Assembly (NCBI RefSeq): GCF_004022705.2 | Contig: NZ_RZOY02000027.1 | Coordinates: 1-33,544 of the forward strand | Length of the DNA: 33,544 nucleotides | Source: Mesorhizobium sp. M2D.F.Ca.ET.226.01.1.1 | GTDB lineage: Bacteria > Pseudomonadota > Alphaproteobacteria > Rhizobiales > Rhizobiaceae | Direction: 5' to 3' | Shown: piece after piece, positions 1 through 7,541 of the stretch | Layout: each line of letters opens with the position of its first letter | How positions within the stretch are numbered: position 1 is the stretch's first letter | The notes under the pieces: generated by a model | What the model saw: only the letters and a program-made list of their open reading frames with translations | Databases searched by the model: none | What the model was told of the DNA's origin: nothing | Program-made: the position numbers and the translations under genes

Positions 1-2
1 CC

Positions 3-122
3 CGCATCGCCAGAAACATCCTTCAGGCCGCAGATGCTGACAAAGTTCCAATCAGCCACCGCATCAAGAAATGCGCCTGGAATGACGACTATCTCATCCA
101 GGCCCTAACCCATATGCGATAG
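3..122 (+). CDS. C-terminal fragment of an unrecognised protein (cut by window edge)
   Basis: An open frame enters from the left edge and runs 39 codons to a TAG at 120-122. The peptide is mixed and soluble-looking, ends in ALTHMR, and contains a charged stretch around SHRIKKCAWNDDY. I do not recognise the family. A palindromic intergenic repeat starts directly after the stop, as it does after many real genes in this window, which supports a true 3' end. Its length and start cannot be seen. It could also be a chance frame. Confidence 0.4.
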   Translation, partial: RIARNILQAADADKVPISHRIKKCAWNDDYLIQALTHMR

Positions 123-258
123 CCCTGCCCTCGAGGGGGAGATTGGCAGCTTTGGCGCGACGCCTCTTCTGCAACGTTGACGATTGGCGGAATAGAGCGT
201 GACATCCGATCTCCCCCTCGAGGGGAGATGCCCGGTAGGGGAGAGAGGGGGCCTCGCG
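123..258. repeat. Type B palindromic intergenic element, copy B1
   Basis: Two arms built from CTCGAGGGGGAGAT and its complement (about 130-152 and 211-230) flank a roughly 60-nt centre. The right arm continues into GCCCGGTAGGGGAGAGAGGGGG. The same arms, with small changes, recur at 3553-3714, 25646-25808, 32721-32785 and 32855-32910. It lies between a gene end on the plus strand and the 3' end of the minus-strand ArsR gene, so its transcript could fold and act as a two-way terminator. Rhizobia are known to carry such intergenic mosaic elements; the type letter is mine. Confidence 0.75.
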
Positions 259-288
259 CCGACATTGCACGTTATCGGCACCGGGGCT

Positions 289-963
289 TCAAGACAGAAA
301 CACCTTCTCGAACTCCCGCTTTCCTCCGTGCGAAAACACCACGGCGCGGCTGTCCTTTTCGCGCCGAGCCCATTTCTCGGCGATGATCTTGTCGAGGATG
401 GCCGCGCCCAGCGTGCCGGCGAGATGCGAGCGTCGCACGCTCCAGTCGAGGCAGGCGCGGCACACCGGGCGCCGTGCCTTGGCGTGGGTCTCGATGCCGA
501 GCGCGAAAAAATGCGCAGCGCCGGATGAAGAGAGCCTGATCTCGTTGTCATCGCGCAGCAGAAGTTTCCTGTCGAAGAGCCGGTCGAGCATCGCCACAGC
601 CTGTTCGCCGGCGAGGTGATCGTAGCACACCCGCGCCACCCGCATGGCCGCATCGCGCGGGCCGGGCCGCACCCGCTTCGGGCCGACCGCCTCCGCGACG
701 CCGATGATCGCCTCGATCATGCCGGCCACCTGCGCGCTGGCCAGCCCGTAATAGCGGTGGCGTCCCTGGCTGGCCAAGGTCAGCAGCCCGCCCTCCATCA
801 GCTTCGACAGATGCGATGAAGCGGTGGGCAGCGACACGCCGGCTTCGAGCGCCAGTTCCGACGCGGTCAGCGCCGTGCCGCCCATCAGCGCGTTGAGCAT
901 ATTGGCGCGCGCCGGGTCGCCGACCAGGCTGGCGATGCGGGCGATATCGGGTCCTTCACGCAT
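289..963 (-). CDS. ArsR-family winged-helix transcriptional regulator
   Basis: This 224-residue protein has a winged helix-turn-helix near residues 8-75 (LVGDPARANMLNAL, then a recognition helix in SLPTASSHLSKL, then a wing with GRHRYYGLAS). That is the ArsR/SmtB layout. The remaining ~140 residues form a longer C-terminal region than in minimal metal sensors. A CRACLDWSVRRSHLAG stretch near residue 170 has two cysteines and a histidine, but no classical ArsR metal box is evident. It is divergently transcribed from the NIPSNAP/ABM pair at 1134-1843, so that pair is the likely target. The effector is unknown. Confidence 0.88.
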   Translation of the reverse strand: MREGPDIARIASLVGDPARANMLNALMGGTALTASELALEAGVSLPTASSHLSKLMEGGLLTLASQGRHRYYGLASAQVAGMIEAIIGVAEAVGPKRVRPGPRDAAMRVARVCYDHLAGEQAVAMLDRLFDRKLLLRDDNEIRLSSSGAAHFFALGIETHAKARRPVCRACLDWSVRRSHLAGTLGAAILDKIIAEKWARREKDSRAVVFSHGGKREFEKVFLS

Positions 964-1133
964 GGTTCGATCCTTATCGAAGCATTCCCGTCACGGAAGC
1001 ACTATTCTGCGGTCAGCTCAAGCAGCCGAGGCAAACGCTCCTGACAGGGGAATGCCTACCACACAGGCGCAAGCGATGTTTCGACCACGGTCAAAGCATT
1101 GTCGCCCGAAAGCCAACCGACGAGGAGACCGAC

Positions 1134-1502
1134 ATGACCATCACTTGCTTCATCCGCTACGAGATCGACCCGTTCGGCAAGGCGGCCTTCGAGCAATATG
1201 CGCGCGCCTGGGGCCAGGCCATTCCGCGCTGCGGCGCCGAGCTGATCGGCTACTTCGCGCCGCACGAAGGCTCGGCCACCACGGCTTATGCCGCCTATAA
1301 CATCGAGAGCCTCGCCGCCTACGAAGCCTACCGCGCCCGGCTTGCCGCCGACCCGGCCGGCAAGGCAAATTACGAATTCGCCAGGCGCGAGAAATTCATC
1401 CTCAAGGAGGACCGCGTGTTCCTGAAGCTGGTCTCCGGGCCGCATGGGCCTCGGCAGATTTTTCAAACCGACGTGATTGTCAAAGAAGGGATAGAGGCAT
1501 GA
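1134..1502 (+). CDS. NIPSNAP-family protein
   Basis: The protein has 122 residues and begins at an ATG preceded by GAGGAG at 1120-1125. It reads as a single ferredoxin-like alpha/beta barrel half: a first strand (ITCFIRYEIDP), then FEQYARAWGQAIPRCGAELIGYF, then YAAYNIESLAAYEAYRARLAADP. This is the pattern of short bacterial NIPSNAP proteins, which are dimeric and related to ABM monooxygenases. Its stop overlaps the start of the next gene by 4 nt (ATGA), so the two are translationally coupled. The substrate is unknown; the likely regulator is the divergent ArsR protein. Confidence 0.85.
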   Translation: MTITCFIRYEIDPFGKAAFEQYARAWGQAIPRCGAELIGYFAPHEGSATTAYAAYNIESLAAYEAYRARLAADPAGKANYEFARREKFILKEDRVFLKLVSGPHGPRQIFQTDVIVKEGIEA

Positions 1503-1843
1503 TCGCTGTAATCTTCGAGGTCGAGCCGGCTGAGGGCAAGCGCGACGCCTATCTCGGCATCGCCGCCGAGCTCAAGCCGCTGCTCGAGAGCATCGACGGC
1601 TTCATCTCGGTCGAGCGCTTCCAGAGCCTGACCGATCCGAAGCGGGTGCTGTCATTGTCCTTCTGGCGCGACGAGGAAGCGGTGAAAGCCTGGCGCAACA
1701 CCGAGGAGCATCGCCAGGCGCAGAAGGCGGGTCGCGGCGGAATCTTTGCCGGCTATCGTCTGCGCATCGCGCATGTCGTGCGCGATTATGGGCTGGAGGA
1801 GAGGGAAGAGGCACCGCAGGATAGCCGGGCGCTGAATGGGTGA
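1499..1843 (+). CDS. Antibiotic biosynthesis monooxygenase (ABM)-domain protein
   Basis: This 114-residue protein opens with IAVIFEVEPAEGKRDAYL and continues with FISVERFQSLTDPKRVLSLSFWRDEEAVKAWR. That is the strand-helix-strand order of the ABM/dimeric alpha-beta barrel fold, including the SFWRDEEAVKAWR segment common in the family. Such proteins act as cofactor-free monooxygenases on quinone-like compounds or as heme-handling enzymes. Many have no known substrate. It overlaps the NIPSNAP gene by 4 nt, giving two related folds in one transcript, which could form a heteromer (inference). A long palindromic repeat follows directly and could end transcription. Confidence 0.87.
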   Translation: MIAVIFEVEPAEGKRDAYLGIAAELKPLLESIDGFISVERFQSLTDPKRVLSLSFWRDEEAVKAWRNTEEHRQAQKAGRGGIFAGYRLRIAHVVRDYGLEEREEAPQDSRALNG

Positions 1844-1852
1844 AGCGCGACT

Positions 1853-2027
1853 TCCCCTTCTCCCCTTGTGGGAGAAGGTGGCCGCGAAGCGGCCGGATGA
1901 GGGGTGCTTCAGCTTGGCGACGCCGGAGGAGACGGCAGGTTTGCCAGCGTCTCACTTCGCTGGAACACCCCTCATCCGTCTCGGCGCTTGCGCGCCGATC
2001 CACCTTCTCCCACAAGGGGAGAAGGAG
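1853..2027. repeat. Type A palindromic intergenic element, copy A1
   Basis: The left arm has CCTTCTCCCCTTGTGGGAGA then AGGTGGCCGCGAAGCGGCCG then GATGAGGGGTG. The right arm is its approximate reverse, CACCCCTCATCC to CCCACAAGGGGAGAAGG, with the inner GCGGCCGC-type stem replaced by CTCGGCGCTTGCGCGCCGA. Each arm also contains its own small hairpin. The element sits between convergent genes (ABM and mbfA) and is likely to fold in both transcripts. Near-identical arms occur at 27110-27250, with relatives at 21337-21388, 24283-24405 and 32168-32313. Confidence 0.8.
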
Positions 2028-2032
2028 AAGAG

Positions 2033-3016
2033 CTACGCATTCCCGATCAGCACGCCGGCCCCAAACACCAGCGCGCCGCCCAGCACCACCTGAAAGGCGG
2101 CGCGCCAGAATGGCGTTTGCATGTAGCGATTCTGCACGAAAGCGATCGTCCAGAGCTCGAAGAACACCACCACGGCCGCCACCGCCGTGGCCGTCCAGAA
2201 ATAGGGGATGAGGTAAGGCAGCGCATGGCCGAGCCCGCCCAGCGTCGTCATCAGGCCGACGGTCAGACCGCGCTTGATCGGCGAGCCGCGGCCCGACAGT
2301 TTGCCGTCATCGGAGGCGACCTCGGTGAAACCCATCGAGATGCCGGCGCCGATCGAGGCGGCGAGGCCGACCAGCAGCGTCTGCCAGGTGTCATGCGTGG
2401 CGAAGGCCGCGGCGAAGATCGGCGCCAGCGTTGACACCGATCCGTCCATCAGCCCGGCTAGCCCCGGCTGCACATAGGTGAGGATGAACTGGCGCTGCTC
2501 GGCGCTCGCTTCCTCGGCCTTGACCTCGCCCGGAACATGCTCCTGCTCCAGTTCATGCGCCGAGCTCTCATGGCCCTGCTCGGCCAGGGCGAGATCGTCG
2601 AGCAATTTGCGCGTCGAGGCATCGGTGGTGCGCTTGGCGGCCTCGACATAGAAGCGGTAGGCCTGCCGCTCCATATCCTCGGCCTGCCGGCGCACATGCT
2701 CGATGCCGAGTGGCCGCACCAGCCAGTCCGGCTTGCGTTCGTAATAGCCCCTCACATGCTCGCGCCGGATCAGCGGAATGCGGTCGCCGAAGCGCTTGCG
2801 GTGAAGCTCGATCAGCGCGTCGCGATGGCCGTCCTCCTCTTCGGCCATCGCCTCGAACACCTTTGCCGATTGCGGGAAGTCCTGCGCCAGGCCATCGGCA
2901 TAGGCGCGGTAGATACGCCCGTCATCCTCCTCGGAAGAGATCGCCAGCGCCAGGATCTCCTGCTCCGACAGCGAATCGAAGGAACGGCGGCCGAAGCCGA
3001 AAACACGGGAAAGCAT
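2033..3016 (-). CDS. mbfA: Membrane-bound ferritin / VIT1-type iron exporter
   Basis: The 327-residue protein joins an N-terminal ferritin-like (rubrerythrin/erythrin) domain to a C-terminal VIT1/CCC1-like membrane domain. The ferritin-like part (residues ~15-175) carries the di-iron glutamate/histidine helices (SSEEDDGRIYRAYADGL, MAEEEDGHRDALIEL, DMERQAYRFYVEAAKRT, LALAEQGHESSAHELE). The membrane part (~185-327) has about five hydrophobic helices starting at LAGLMDGSVSTLAPIFAAAF. This fusion is the MbfA iron exporter of rhizobia and agrobacteria, which lowers cytoplasmic iron and protects against peroxide. The start is fixed by the domain beginning and by the Irr-type box just upstream at 3034-3048. 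Confidence 0.93.
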   Translation of the reverse strand: MLSRVFGFGRRSFDSLSEQEILALAISSEEDDGRIYRAYADGLAQDFPQSAKVFEAMAEEEDGHRDALIELHRKRFGDRIPLIRREHVRGYYERKPDWLVRPLGIEHVRRQAEDMERQAYRFYVEAAKRTTDASTRKLLDDLALAEQGHESSAHELEQEHVPGEVKAEEASAEQRQFILTYVQPGLAGLMDGSVSTLAPIFAAAFATHDTWQTLLVGLAASIGAGISMGFTEVASDDGKLSGRGSPIKRGLTVGLMTTLGGLGHALPYLIPYFWTATAVAAVVVFFELWTIAFVQNRYMQTPFWRAAFQVVLGGALVFGAGVLIGNA

Positions 3017-3033
3017 GATGAAACCACTCTAGA

Positions 3034-3048
3034 TTAGAATGATTCTAA
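3034..3048 (-). promoter_or_regulatory. Irr box (iron control element) upstream of mbfA
   Basis: TTAGAATGATTCTAA is a perfect 15-bp palindrome around one central base. It fits the iron control element bound by Irr in rhizobia (TTAGAA-N3-TTCTAA core). It ends 18 nt upstream of the mbfA start codon and so overlaps the expected promoter. In related species Irr represses mbfA when iron is low; the same logic is inferred here. Confidence 0.85.
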
Positions 3049-3120
3049 ACTATGGTTTCGATCACCGGACGTCAATTGCCGGCGACGCGGACGCGTTCGC
3101 AATTGGTTGATCCAGCAAGG

Positions 3121-3199
3121 TTCGGTTGGTCCTTCATTGTTGCCGAATGTTCGCCTATATAGACGGCAACAGCCGACATTGAAGGAGACCAACCGAATG
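3121..3199 (+). promoter_or_regulatory. Long leader inverted repeat that encloses the Shine-Dalgarno of the next gene
   Basis: The 5' arm 3121-3145 is complementary, in three colinear blocks, to 3164-3197. TTCGGTTGGT (3121-3130) pairs with 3188-3197. CCTTCA (3131-3136) pairs with 3180-3185. TGTTGCCG (3138-3145) pairs with 3164-3171. Bulges lie only on the 3' side, and the loop is 18 nt. The AAGGAG ribosome site (3182-3187) and the A of the ATG lie in the 3' arm. If the transcript starts upstream of 3121, this would hide the ribosome site. A TATATA at 3156-3161 in the loop might instead be a -10 box, in which case the arms would be DNA operators. Confidence 0.7.
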
Positions 3200-3520
3200 A
3201 CAGACAAGAAGCCGCCGCACGCATTCGACGCGAAACCCGTTCTCGACCTGATAGCCAGCATCGAGGCCGACCTGCAACGCCTGAAGGGCCTTGTCGAGGA
3301 ACAGCTCGAAAAGTTCGATCCCGCCAACCCGCACAACAAGACGCCGGACGGCAAGCTGACCGAGGAGGGCGCCGAGTGCTGCTACCGCATGTTCGACGAA
3401 GGCAAGTCGCGCTACACGGTGTCCCAGCAGATGAAGATATCCTTCGCCGCCGCCACCCACCGCTTCAACACCTGGCGCAAGCTCGGCGGCAACAAGCGGA
3501 CGAAGACGCTGCTGGGGTGA
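3197..3520 (+). CDS. Small helix-turn-helix-like protein, unknown function
   Basis: This 107-residue soluble protein has an AAGGAG 10 nt before its ATG. Residues ~13-38 (VLDLIASIEADLQRLKGLVEEQLEKF) are amphipathic and may form a coiled coil. Residues ~57-97 (EEGAECCYRMFDEGKSRYTVSQQMKISFAAATHRFNTWRKLG) look like a helix-turn-helix of the resolvase/sigma-4 type, where a variable-length loop precedes a recognition helix. The tail is basic (GGNKRTKTLLG), which fits DNA or RNA binding. I do not recognise a named family. The start is embedded in the 3121-3199 inverted repeat, so translational control or autoregulation is likely. It is divergent from mbfA, but nothing else ties it to iron. Confidence 0.8.
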   Translation: MTDKKPPHAFDAKPVLDLIASIEADLQRLKGLVEEQLEKFDPANPHNKTPDGKLTEEGAECCYRMFDEGKSRYTVSQQMKISFAAATHRFNTWRKLGGNKRTKTLLG

Positions 3521-3552
3521 GATGTTGACCACAGGGCGCAATGCCGGCGGGA

Positions 3553-3714
3553 CAGCGCCCCCCTCTGGCCTGCCGCCATCTCCCCACGAGGGGGGAGATT
3601 AGCTGTTCCAGTGCCCCGCTCATTCTTGCGACCTAGGAGATTGGCGAAAGCCGGCGTGACGTCTGATCTCCCCCCTTGTGGGGGAGATGTCCGATAGGAC
3701 AGAGGGGGGCGCGA
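3553..3714. repeat. Type B palindromic intergenic element, copy B2
   Basis: The outer arms are CGCCCCCCTCTGGCCTGCCG at the left and the near-complement CGATAGGACAGAGGGGGGCG at the right. The inner arms are CTCCCCACGAGGGGGGAGAT and ATCTCCCCCCTTGTGGGGGA. About 75 nt of non-palindromic sequence, including GGCGAAAGCCGGCGTGACGT, lie between. The right end is only ~116 nt before the start of the dehydratase gene, so the leader of that gene may include half of the element. Confidence 0.8.
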
Positions 3715-3829
3715 AGGAATGCCACCTTCCAAAACTGCCAAACTAACCTTGTCCCCATCACATTTTTTCGTTGGCGCGTCGGGGCGATTTCCGTGCACCA
3801 TGGCGGCCCCTATGTCCACGAGGCCCGCC

Positions 3830-4807
3830 ATGACCACCCTTCCCGGCATCTCCGACATCCAAGCCGCCGCCGCGCGGCTTTTCGGCCTGACCGTCGAAAC
3901 GCCGCTGATCGAATCGCCCGAGCTCAACAAGCGCTATGGCGGCCGCATCCTGTTCAAGCCCGAGACGCTGCAGCGCACCGGCTCCTTCAAGATCCGCGGC
4001 GCCTATAACAAATTGTCGACGCTGAGCGAGGAAGAGCGCAGCCGTGGTGTCGTCGCCTTCTCGTCCGGAAACCACGCGCAAGGCGTGGCGGCCTCGGCTG
4101 CGATGTTCGGCGTCAAGGCGGTGATCGCCATGCCGGCCGACGCGCCGGCGCTGAAGATCGGCAATGTCCGCAAGATGGGCGCCGAGGTGGTGCCGTTCGA
4201 CCGCTTCAAGGACGACCGCATGACGGTCGTGCGCCCCTATATCGAACAGGGTATGGCGCTGGTGCCGCCCTTCGACGATCCAGCCATCATCGCCGGCCAG
4301 GGCACGATCGGCCTGGAGCTGATGCGGCAGGCGAAGGCGCTGGGCGTGGCGCTTGACGCCGTCGTCGTCCCGTGCGGCGGCGGCGGCCTGTCGAGCGGCA
4401 TTTCCGTCGCCGTCAAGGACGCCTCGCCGCAAACCGCCGTCTGGGCGGTCGAGCCCGAGCATTTCGACGACACGCGCCGCTCGCTGGCCAAGGGCGAAAG
4501 GGTTGCGAACGAACCCGGACACACCTCGATCTGCGATGCCATCCTCACCGCGGAGCCGGGCCTGATCACCTTCGAGATCAACCGCCGCAATCTCGCCGGC
4601 GCCATTGCCGTCTCGGACAAGGCGGTCGCTGAGGCGATGCGCGACGCCATGGCCCATCTCAAGCTGGTGGTCGAACCGGGCGGCTGCGTCGCGCTTGCCG
4701 CGCTCGCCTCCGGCGAGATCGACCTCGCCGGCAAATGCGTCGCCGTGGTTCTGTCCGGCGGCAATGTTGATTTCAGCACCTATGCCGGCATCATGGCGGC
4801 GGCATAG
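3830..4807 (+). CDS. Threonine/serine dehydratase (fold-type II PLP enzyme)
   Basis: From the ATG at 3830 the protein has 325 residues. That is the length of a catabolic threonine ammonia-lyase without the C-terminal ACT regulatory domain of biosynthetic IlvA. The PLP lysine is K54 in GSFKIRGAYNKL. The substrate loop SSGNHAQGVA follows near residue 78, and the phosphate loop CGGGGLSSG near residue 183. It would deaminate L-threonine and/or L-serine to 2-oxobutyrate or pyruvate. The hydroxyaspartate and diaminopropionate relatives cannot be excluded. In-frame ATGs at 3719, 3800 and 3812 exist, but the conserved part begins at MTTLPGISDIQAA, so the later start was chosen. No operon partner is evident. 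Confidence 0.9.
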   Translation: MTTLPGISDIQAAAARLFGLTVETPLIESPELNKRYGGRILFKPETLQRTGSFKIRGAYNKLSTLSEEERSRGVVAFSSGNHAQGVAASAAMFGVKAVIAMPADAPALKIGNVRKMGAEVVPFDRFKDDRMTVVRPYIEQGMALVPPFDDPAIIAGQGTIGLELMRQAKALGVALDAVVVPCGGGGLSSGISVAVKDASPQTAVWAVEPEHFDDTRRSLAKGERVANEPGHTSICDAILTAEPGLITFEINRRNLAGAIAVSDKAVAEAMRDAMAHLKLVVEPGGCVALAALASGEIDLAGKCVAVVLSGGNVDFSTYAGIMAAA

Positions 4808-4873
4808 AGGCGGGCGATTGACGCTCTCACCCGGAGGCGAACGTCTCGCCAATCGGCTGACCGGCTCTCATGC

Positions 4874-5299
4874 TCACTCAGCGCTCGGCAGGAACGCCGG
4901 ATTATGTAGGATCTCCCAGAGATGACCGTCGGGATCCTGAAAATAGCCGGCATAGCCGCCCCAGAAAGTTCTGCGCGCCGGCATCGTGATGTGTGCTCCG
5001 GCGGTCTCAGCCCGCGCCATCACTTGATCGACCTCGGCTTCGCTGGACACATTGTGGCCAATGCTGAATTCGGTGGGGCTGCGTGGTGTAGAATCGATGC
5101 CTGCATCGAGTCCAAGATCGCCGCGTGGAAACAGGCTAAGCACCATGCCGCCCTCGAGATGGAAGATGGCGATCGCGCCGTGCTCAAACTCTTGCCCGAC
5201 GATACCCTGCGTGGGCAACCCAAGGCCGTCACGGTAAAACTTAAGCGACCGCTCAAGGTCGTCGACGCCGAGCGTCAATATTCCAAATCGCGCTCTCAT
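4874..5299 (-). CDS. VOC (glyoxalase/bleomycin-resistance fold) protein
   Basis: The 141-residue protein starts at an ATG preceded by AAAGGAG, a strong ribosome site; a longer in-frame extension to 5446 has no support. The two beta-alpha-beta-beta-beta modules are visible: FGILTLGVDDLERSLKFYRDGLGLP, then FSIGHNVSSEAEVDQVMARAETAGAHI, with the typical end GYFQDPDGHLWEILHNP. The E of WEI and a histidine in the second module could bind metal. The family covers glyoxalases, dioxygenases and thiol transferases, so the substrate cannot be read from sequence. It is convergent with the dehydratase gene. Confidence 0.9.
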   Translation of the reverse strand: MRARFGILTLGVDDLERSLKFYRDGLGLPTQGIVGQEFEHGAIAIFHLEGGMVLSLFPRGDLGLDAGIDSTPRSPTEFSIGHNVSSEAEVDQVMARAETAGAHITMPARRTFWGGYAGYFQDPDGHLWEILHNPAFLPSAE

Positions 5300-5487
5300 C
5301 GCACTTCTCCTTTGTAATGCTCGTTTGACCTCACCGGACCACGACCCGGTCGCGGCCCGTATATCGGTGAGGATATCGAAAGCGACCATGCGACGATTGA
5401 ACAAATCGGCCAAGTTCAGGCCAACCGGGACGCTGGACGCGGACAAGCGCTGGAGCAGCGATCCCGGCTCACAAGCATGGCCACGAT

Positions 5488-6624
5488 CTAATCCAGCGTC
5501 CGCCTGAAGCGCACCAGCGCCACGCCAGCGAACAGCGCTACGAACACCACCAGCCAGCCGATCTCCGTCGCCACCGCCGGCAGTTGGGCGCTCTTCAGCA
5601 TGACGGCGCGGGTGATGCGCAGGAAATGCGTCAGCGGGAAGATCTCGCCAAGCGTCTGCGCCCAGCCCGGCATGCCGCGATAGGGGAACATGAAGCCTGA
5701 CAGCATGATCGAGGGCAGGAAGAAGAAGAAGGTGAGCTGCAGCGCCTGCATCTGCGTGCGGGCGATCGTCGAGATCGTGTAGCCGAGCAGCACCAGCGCC
5801 AGCACGAACACCAGCACCGCCGACAAAAGCAGCGACAGCGACCCCATGAAAGGAATGGCAAACAGGAGCTTCGCCGCCGCCAGCACCACCACCACCTGCA
5901 CGGCGCCTACCACCAGATAAGGCAGCACCTTGCCCATCATGATCTCCAGCGGGCTCGACGGCATGGCGAGGAGGTTCTCCATCGTGCCGCGCTCGGTCTC
6001 GCGCGTCAGCGCGATCGAGGTCATCATCACCATCGTCATCTGCAGGATGACGCCGAGCAGGCCGGGAACGATGTTGTATTGCGAGATGCCCTCGGGATTG
6101 TAGCGCCGGTGCACGACGACATCGAGCTGGCCGCGCGCCGCTTCCTTGGCGGTCTCCTCGGTGCCCTGCGCCCTGAGCAGCGCCTGGCCGGCTACGGTGC
6201 TCAACGTCGAGATCGCGCCGCTGGCCACCGCCGGATCAGTGGCGTCGGCTTCGATCAGGATCTGCGGATTGTCGCCGCGCTCCACCCGCCGTGCGAAATC
6301 GGCGGGGATGGTGACGACGAAGGCGACGTCACCGCGCGCCATCAGAAACTCGGCGTCCGCTGCACTTTGCGCGACATGGTCGAAGCGGTAATAGCCGGTG
6401 GTCTGCAGCGCCGAGACCATGGCCCGCGTGTAGGGGTCGCTGCTGGTCGCCACCAGCGCCGCCGGCAGGCTCTTCGGGTCGTTGTTGATCGCATAGCCGA
6501 ACAGCACCAGCTGGATCAGCGGCACGCCGAGCATCATGGCGAAGGTGATGCGGTCGCGCCGCATCTGGATGAATTCCTTGGTCAGCAGCGCGCCGAGCCT
6601 GGCGAAGGAGAAAACCGCGTTCAT
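5488..6624 (-). CDS. ABC-2 type exporter permease (YbhR/YhhJ-like)
   Basis: This 378-residue protein has an N-terminal membrane helix (around FAMMLGVPLIQLVLFGYAIN), a large periplasmic domain of about 140 residues, and five to six C-terminal helices. ETERGTMENLLAMPSSPLEIMMGK is the characteristic ABC-2 coupling segment. It is the last gene of a four-gene unit and overlaps the ATPase gene by 4 nt. Only one permease is present, whereas E. coli has YbhS plus YbhR, so a homodimer is expected. The complex probably exports hydrophobic or toxic compounds together with the adaptor encoded upstream. Confidence 0.92.
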   Translation of the reverse strand: MNAVFSFARLGALLTKEFIQMRRDRITFAMMLGVPLIQLVLFGYAINNDPKSLPAALVATSSDPYTRAMVSALQTTGYYRFDHVAQSAADAEFLMARGDVAFVVTIPADFARRVERGDNPQILIEADATDPAVASGAISTLSTVAGQALLRAQGTEETAKEAARGQLDVVVHRRYNPEGISQYNIVPGLLGVILQMTMVMMTSIALTRETERGTMENLLAMPSSPLEIMMGKVLPYLVVGAVQVVVVLAAAKLLFAIPFMGSLSLLLSAVLVFVLALVLLGYTISTIARTQMQALQLTFFFFLPSIMLSGFMFPYRGMPGWAQTLGEIFPLTHFLRITRAVMLKSAQLPAVATEIGWLVVFVALFAGVALVRFRRTLD

Positions 6625-7541
6625 GCCATATTGTCCTTAGAGCCGGACATGAACTGGATGAACACATCCTCGAGGCTGGTTTCGCCGGGCTTCACCGTGA
6701 CGCCCTTATGCTCCTTCTCGACATCGGCGAGCGCCTTTTCCAACGCCGCCTTGTCGGAGCCGACGACATGGAGCGTGGCGCCGAACGGCGCCACCTGGTC
6801 GACACCGGGCCGGCCCTGCAGCGCTTCGGCCACCTGGTCGAGCCGCGGCCCCTGCAGCACGAAAGTGGTCAGCCCGGCATTTTTCACCACCTCGTCCACC
6901 GTGCCGGTGGCGAGCATCTTGCCATAGGAGATGTAGCTGATGCGGTGGCAGCGCTCGGCTTCGTCCATGTAATGGGTAGAGACCAGCACCGTCAGCCCGC
7001 CGCCGGCCAGCCGATGGATCTCGTCCCAGAACTCGCGCCGCGCCTTGGGATCGACGCCGGCCGTCGGCTCGTCGAGCAGCAGCAGCTTCGGCTGGTGCAT
7101 GATGCAGGCGGCCAGCGCCAGCCGCTGCTTCCAGCCGCCGGAAAGCGTTCCGGCCAGCTGGTTGCGGCGGCTCGCCAAGCCGAGCTCTTCCAGCGTCTTG
7201 GCAACATATTGCTCGACCGGCTTCAGCCGGTAGAGCCGCGCCACGAATTCGAGATTCTCGCCGATCGTCAGGTCCTCGTAGAACGAGAATTTCTGCGTCA
7301 TGTAGCCGACCTCGCGCTTGATCTTGAGCGCGTCGGTGCGGATGTCGAAGCCCAGCACTGTGCCGTCGCCTTCGTCCGGCGTAAGCAGCCCGCACATGAT
7401 GCGGATGGTCGTCGTCTTGCCCGAACCGTTGGGCCCGAGGAAGCCGACGATCTCGCCTTCGGCGACCGTCATCGTCACATGGTCGACGACGGTCTTGTCG
7501 CCGAAGCGCTTGACCAGGCCGCGAACGTCGATGGTGTTCAT
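6621..7541 (-). CDS. ABC transporter ATPase (YbhF-like, single cassette)
   Basis: The protein has 306 residues. Walker A is GPNGSGKTT (residues 36-44), the signature is LSGGWKQRLALA, Walker B is LLLLDEPTAGVD, and the H-loop is STHYMDEAERC. After the cassette an ~80-residue C-terminal extension ends in TSLEDVFIQFMSG, typical of ATPases of the ABC-2 drug/antibiotic class. E. coli YbhF has two fused cassettes; here there is one. Four-nt overlaps join it to the adaptor gene before it and the permease gene after it. Confidence 0.94.
   Translation of the reverse strand: MNTIDVRGLVKRFGDKTVVDHVTMTVAEGEIVGFLGPNGSGKTTTIRIMCGLLTPDEGDGTVLGFDIRTDALKIKREVGYMTQKFSFYEDLTIGENLEFVARLYRLKPVEQYVAKTLEELGLASRRNQLAGTLSGGWKQRLALAACIMHQPKLLLLDEPTAGVDPKARREFWDEIHRLAGGGLTVLVSTHYMDEAERCHRISYISYGKMLATGTVDEVVKNAGLTTFVLQGPRLDQVAEALQGRPGVDQVAPFGATLHVVGSDKAALEKALADVEKEHKGVTVKPGETSLEDVFIQFMSGSKDNMA

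Noticed and set aside
123..258. CRISPR-like regular repeats
   Set aside because: The recurring sequences are long palindromes scattered between genes, not short direct repeats with equal spacers; no cas genes are present.
980..1010. ArsR operator candidate CCGTCACGG upstream of the ArsR gene
   Set aside because: Only a 9-bp palindrome that does not extend and does not resemble known ArsR sites; not better than chance in GC-rich DNA.
4838..4852. Possible terminator hairpin GGCGA-N5-TCGCC after the dehydratase gene
   Set aside because: The stem is only 5 bp and has no T-rich tail, so it is too weak to call.
5300..5446. In-frame extension of the VOC gene to 190 residues
   Set aside because: The ATG at 5299 has AAAGGAG at good spacing and the VOC domain begins right there; the extension has no domain character.
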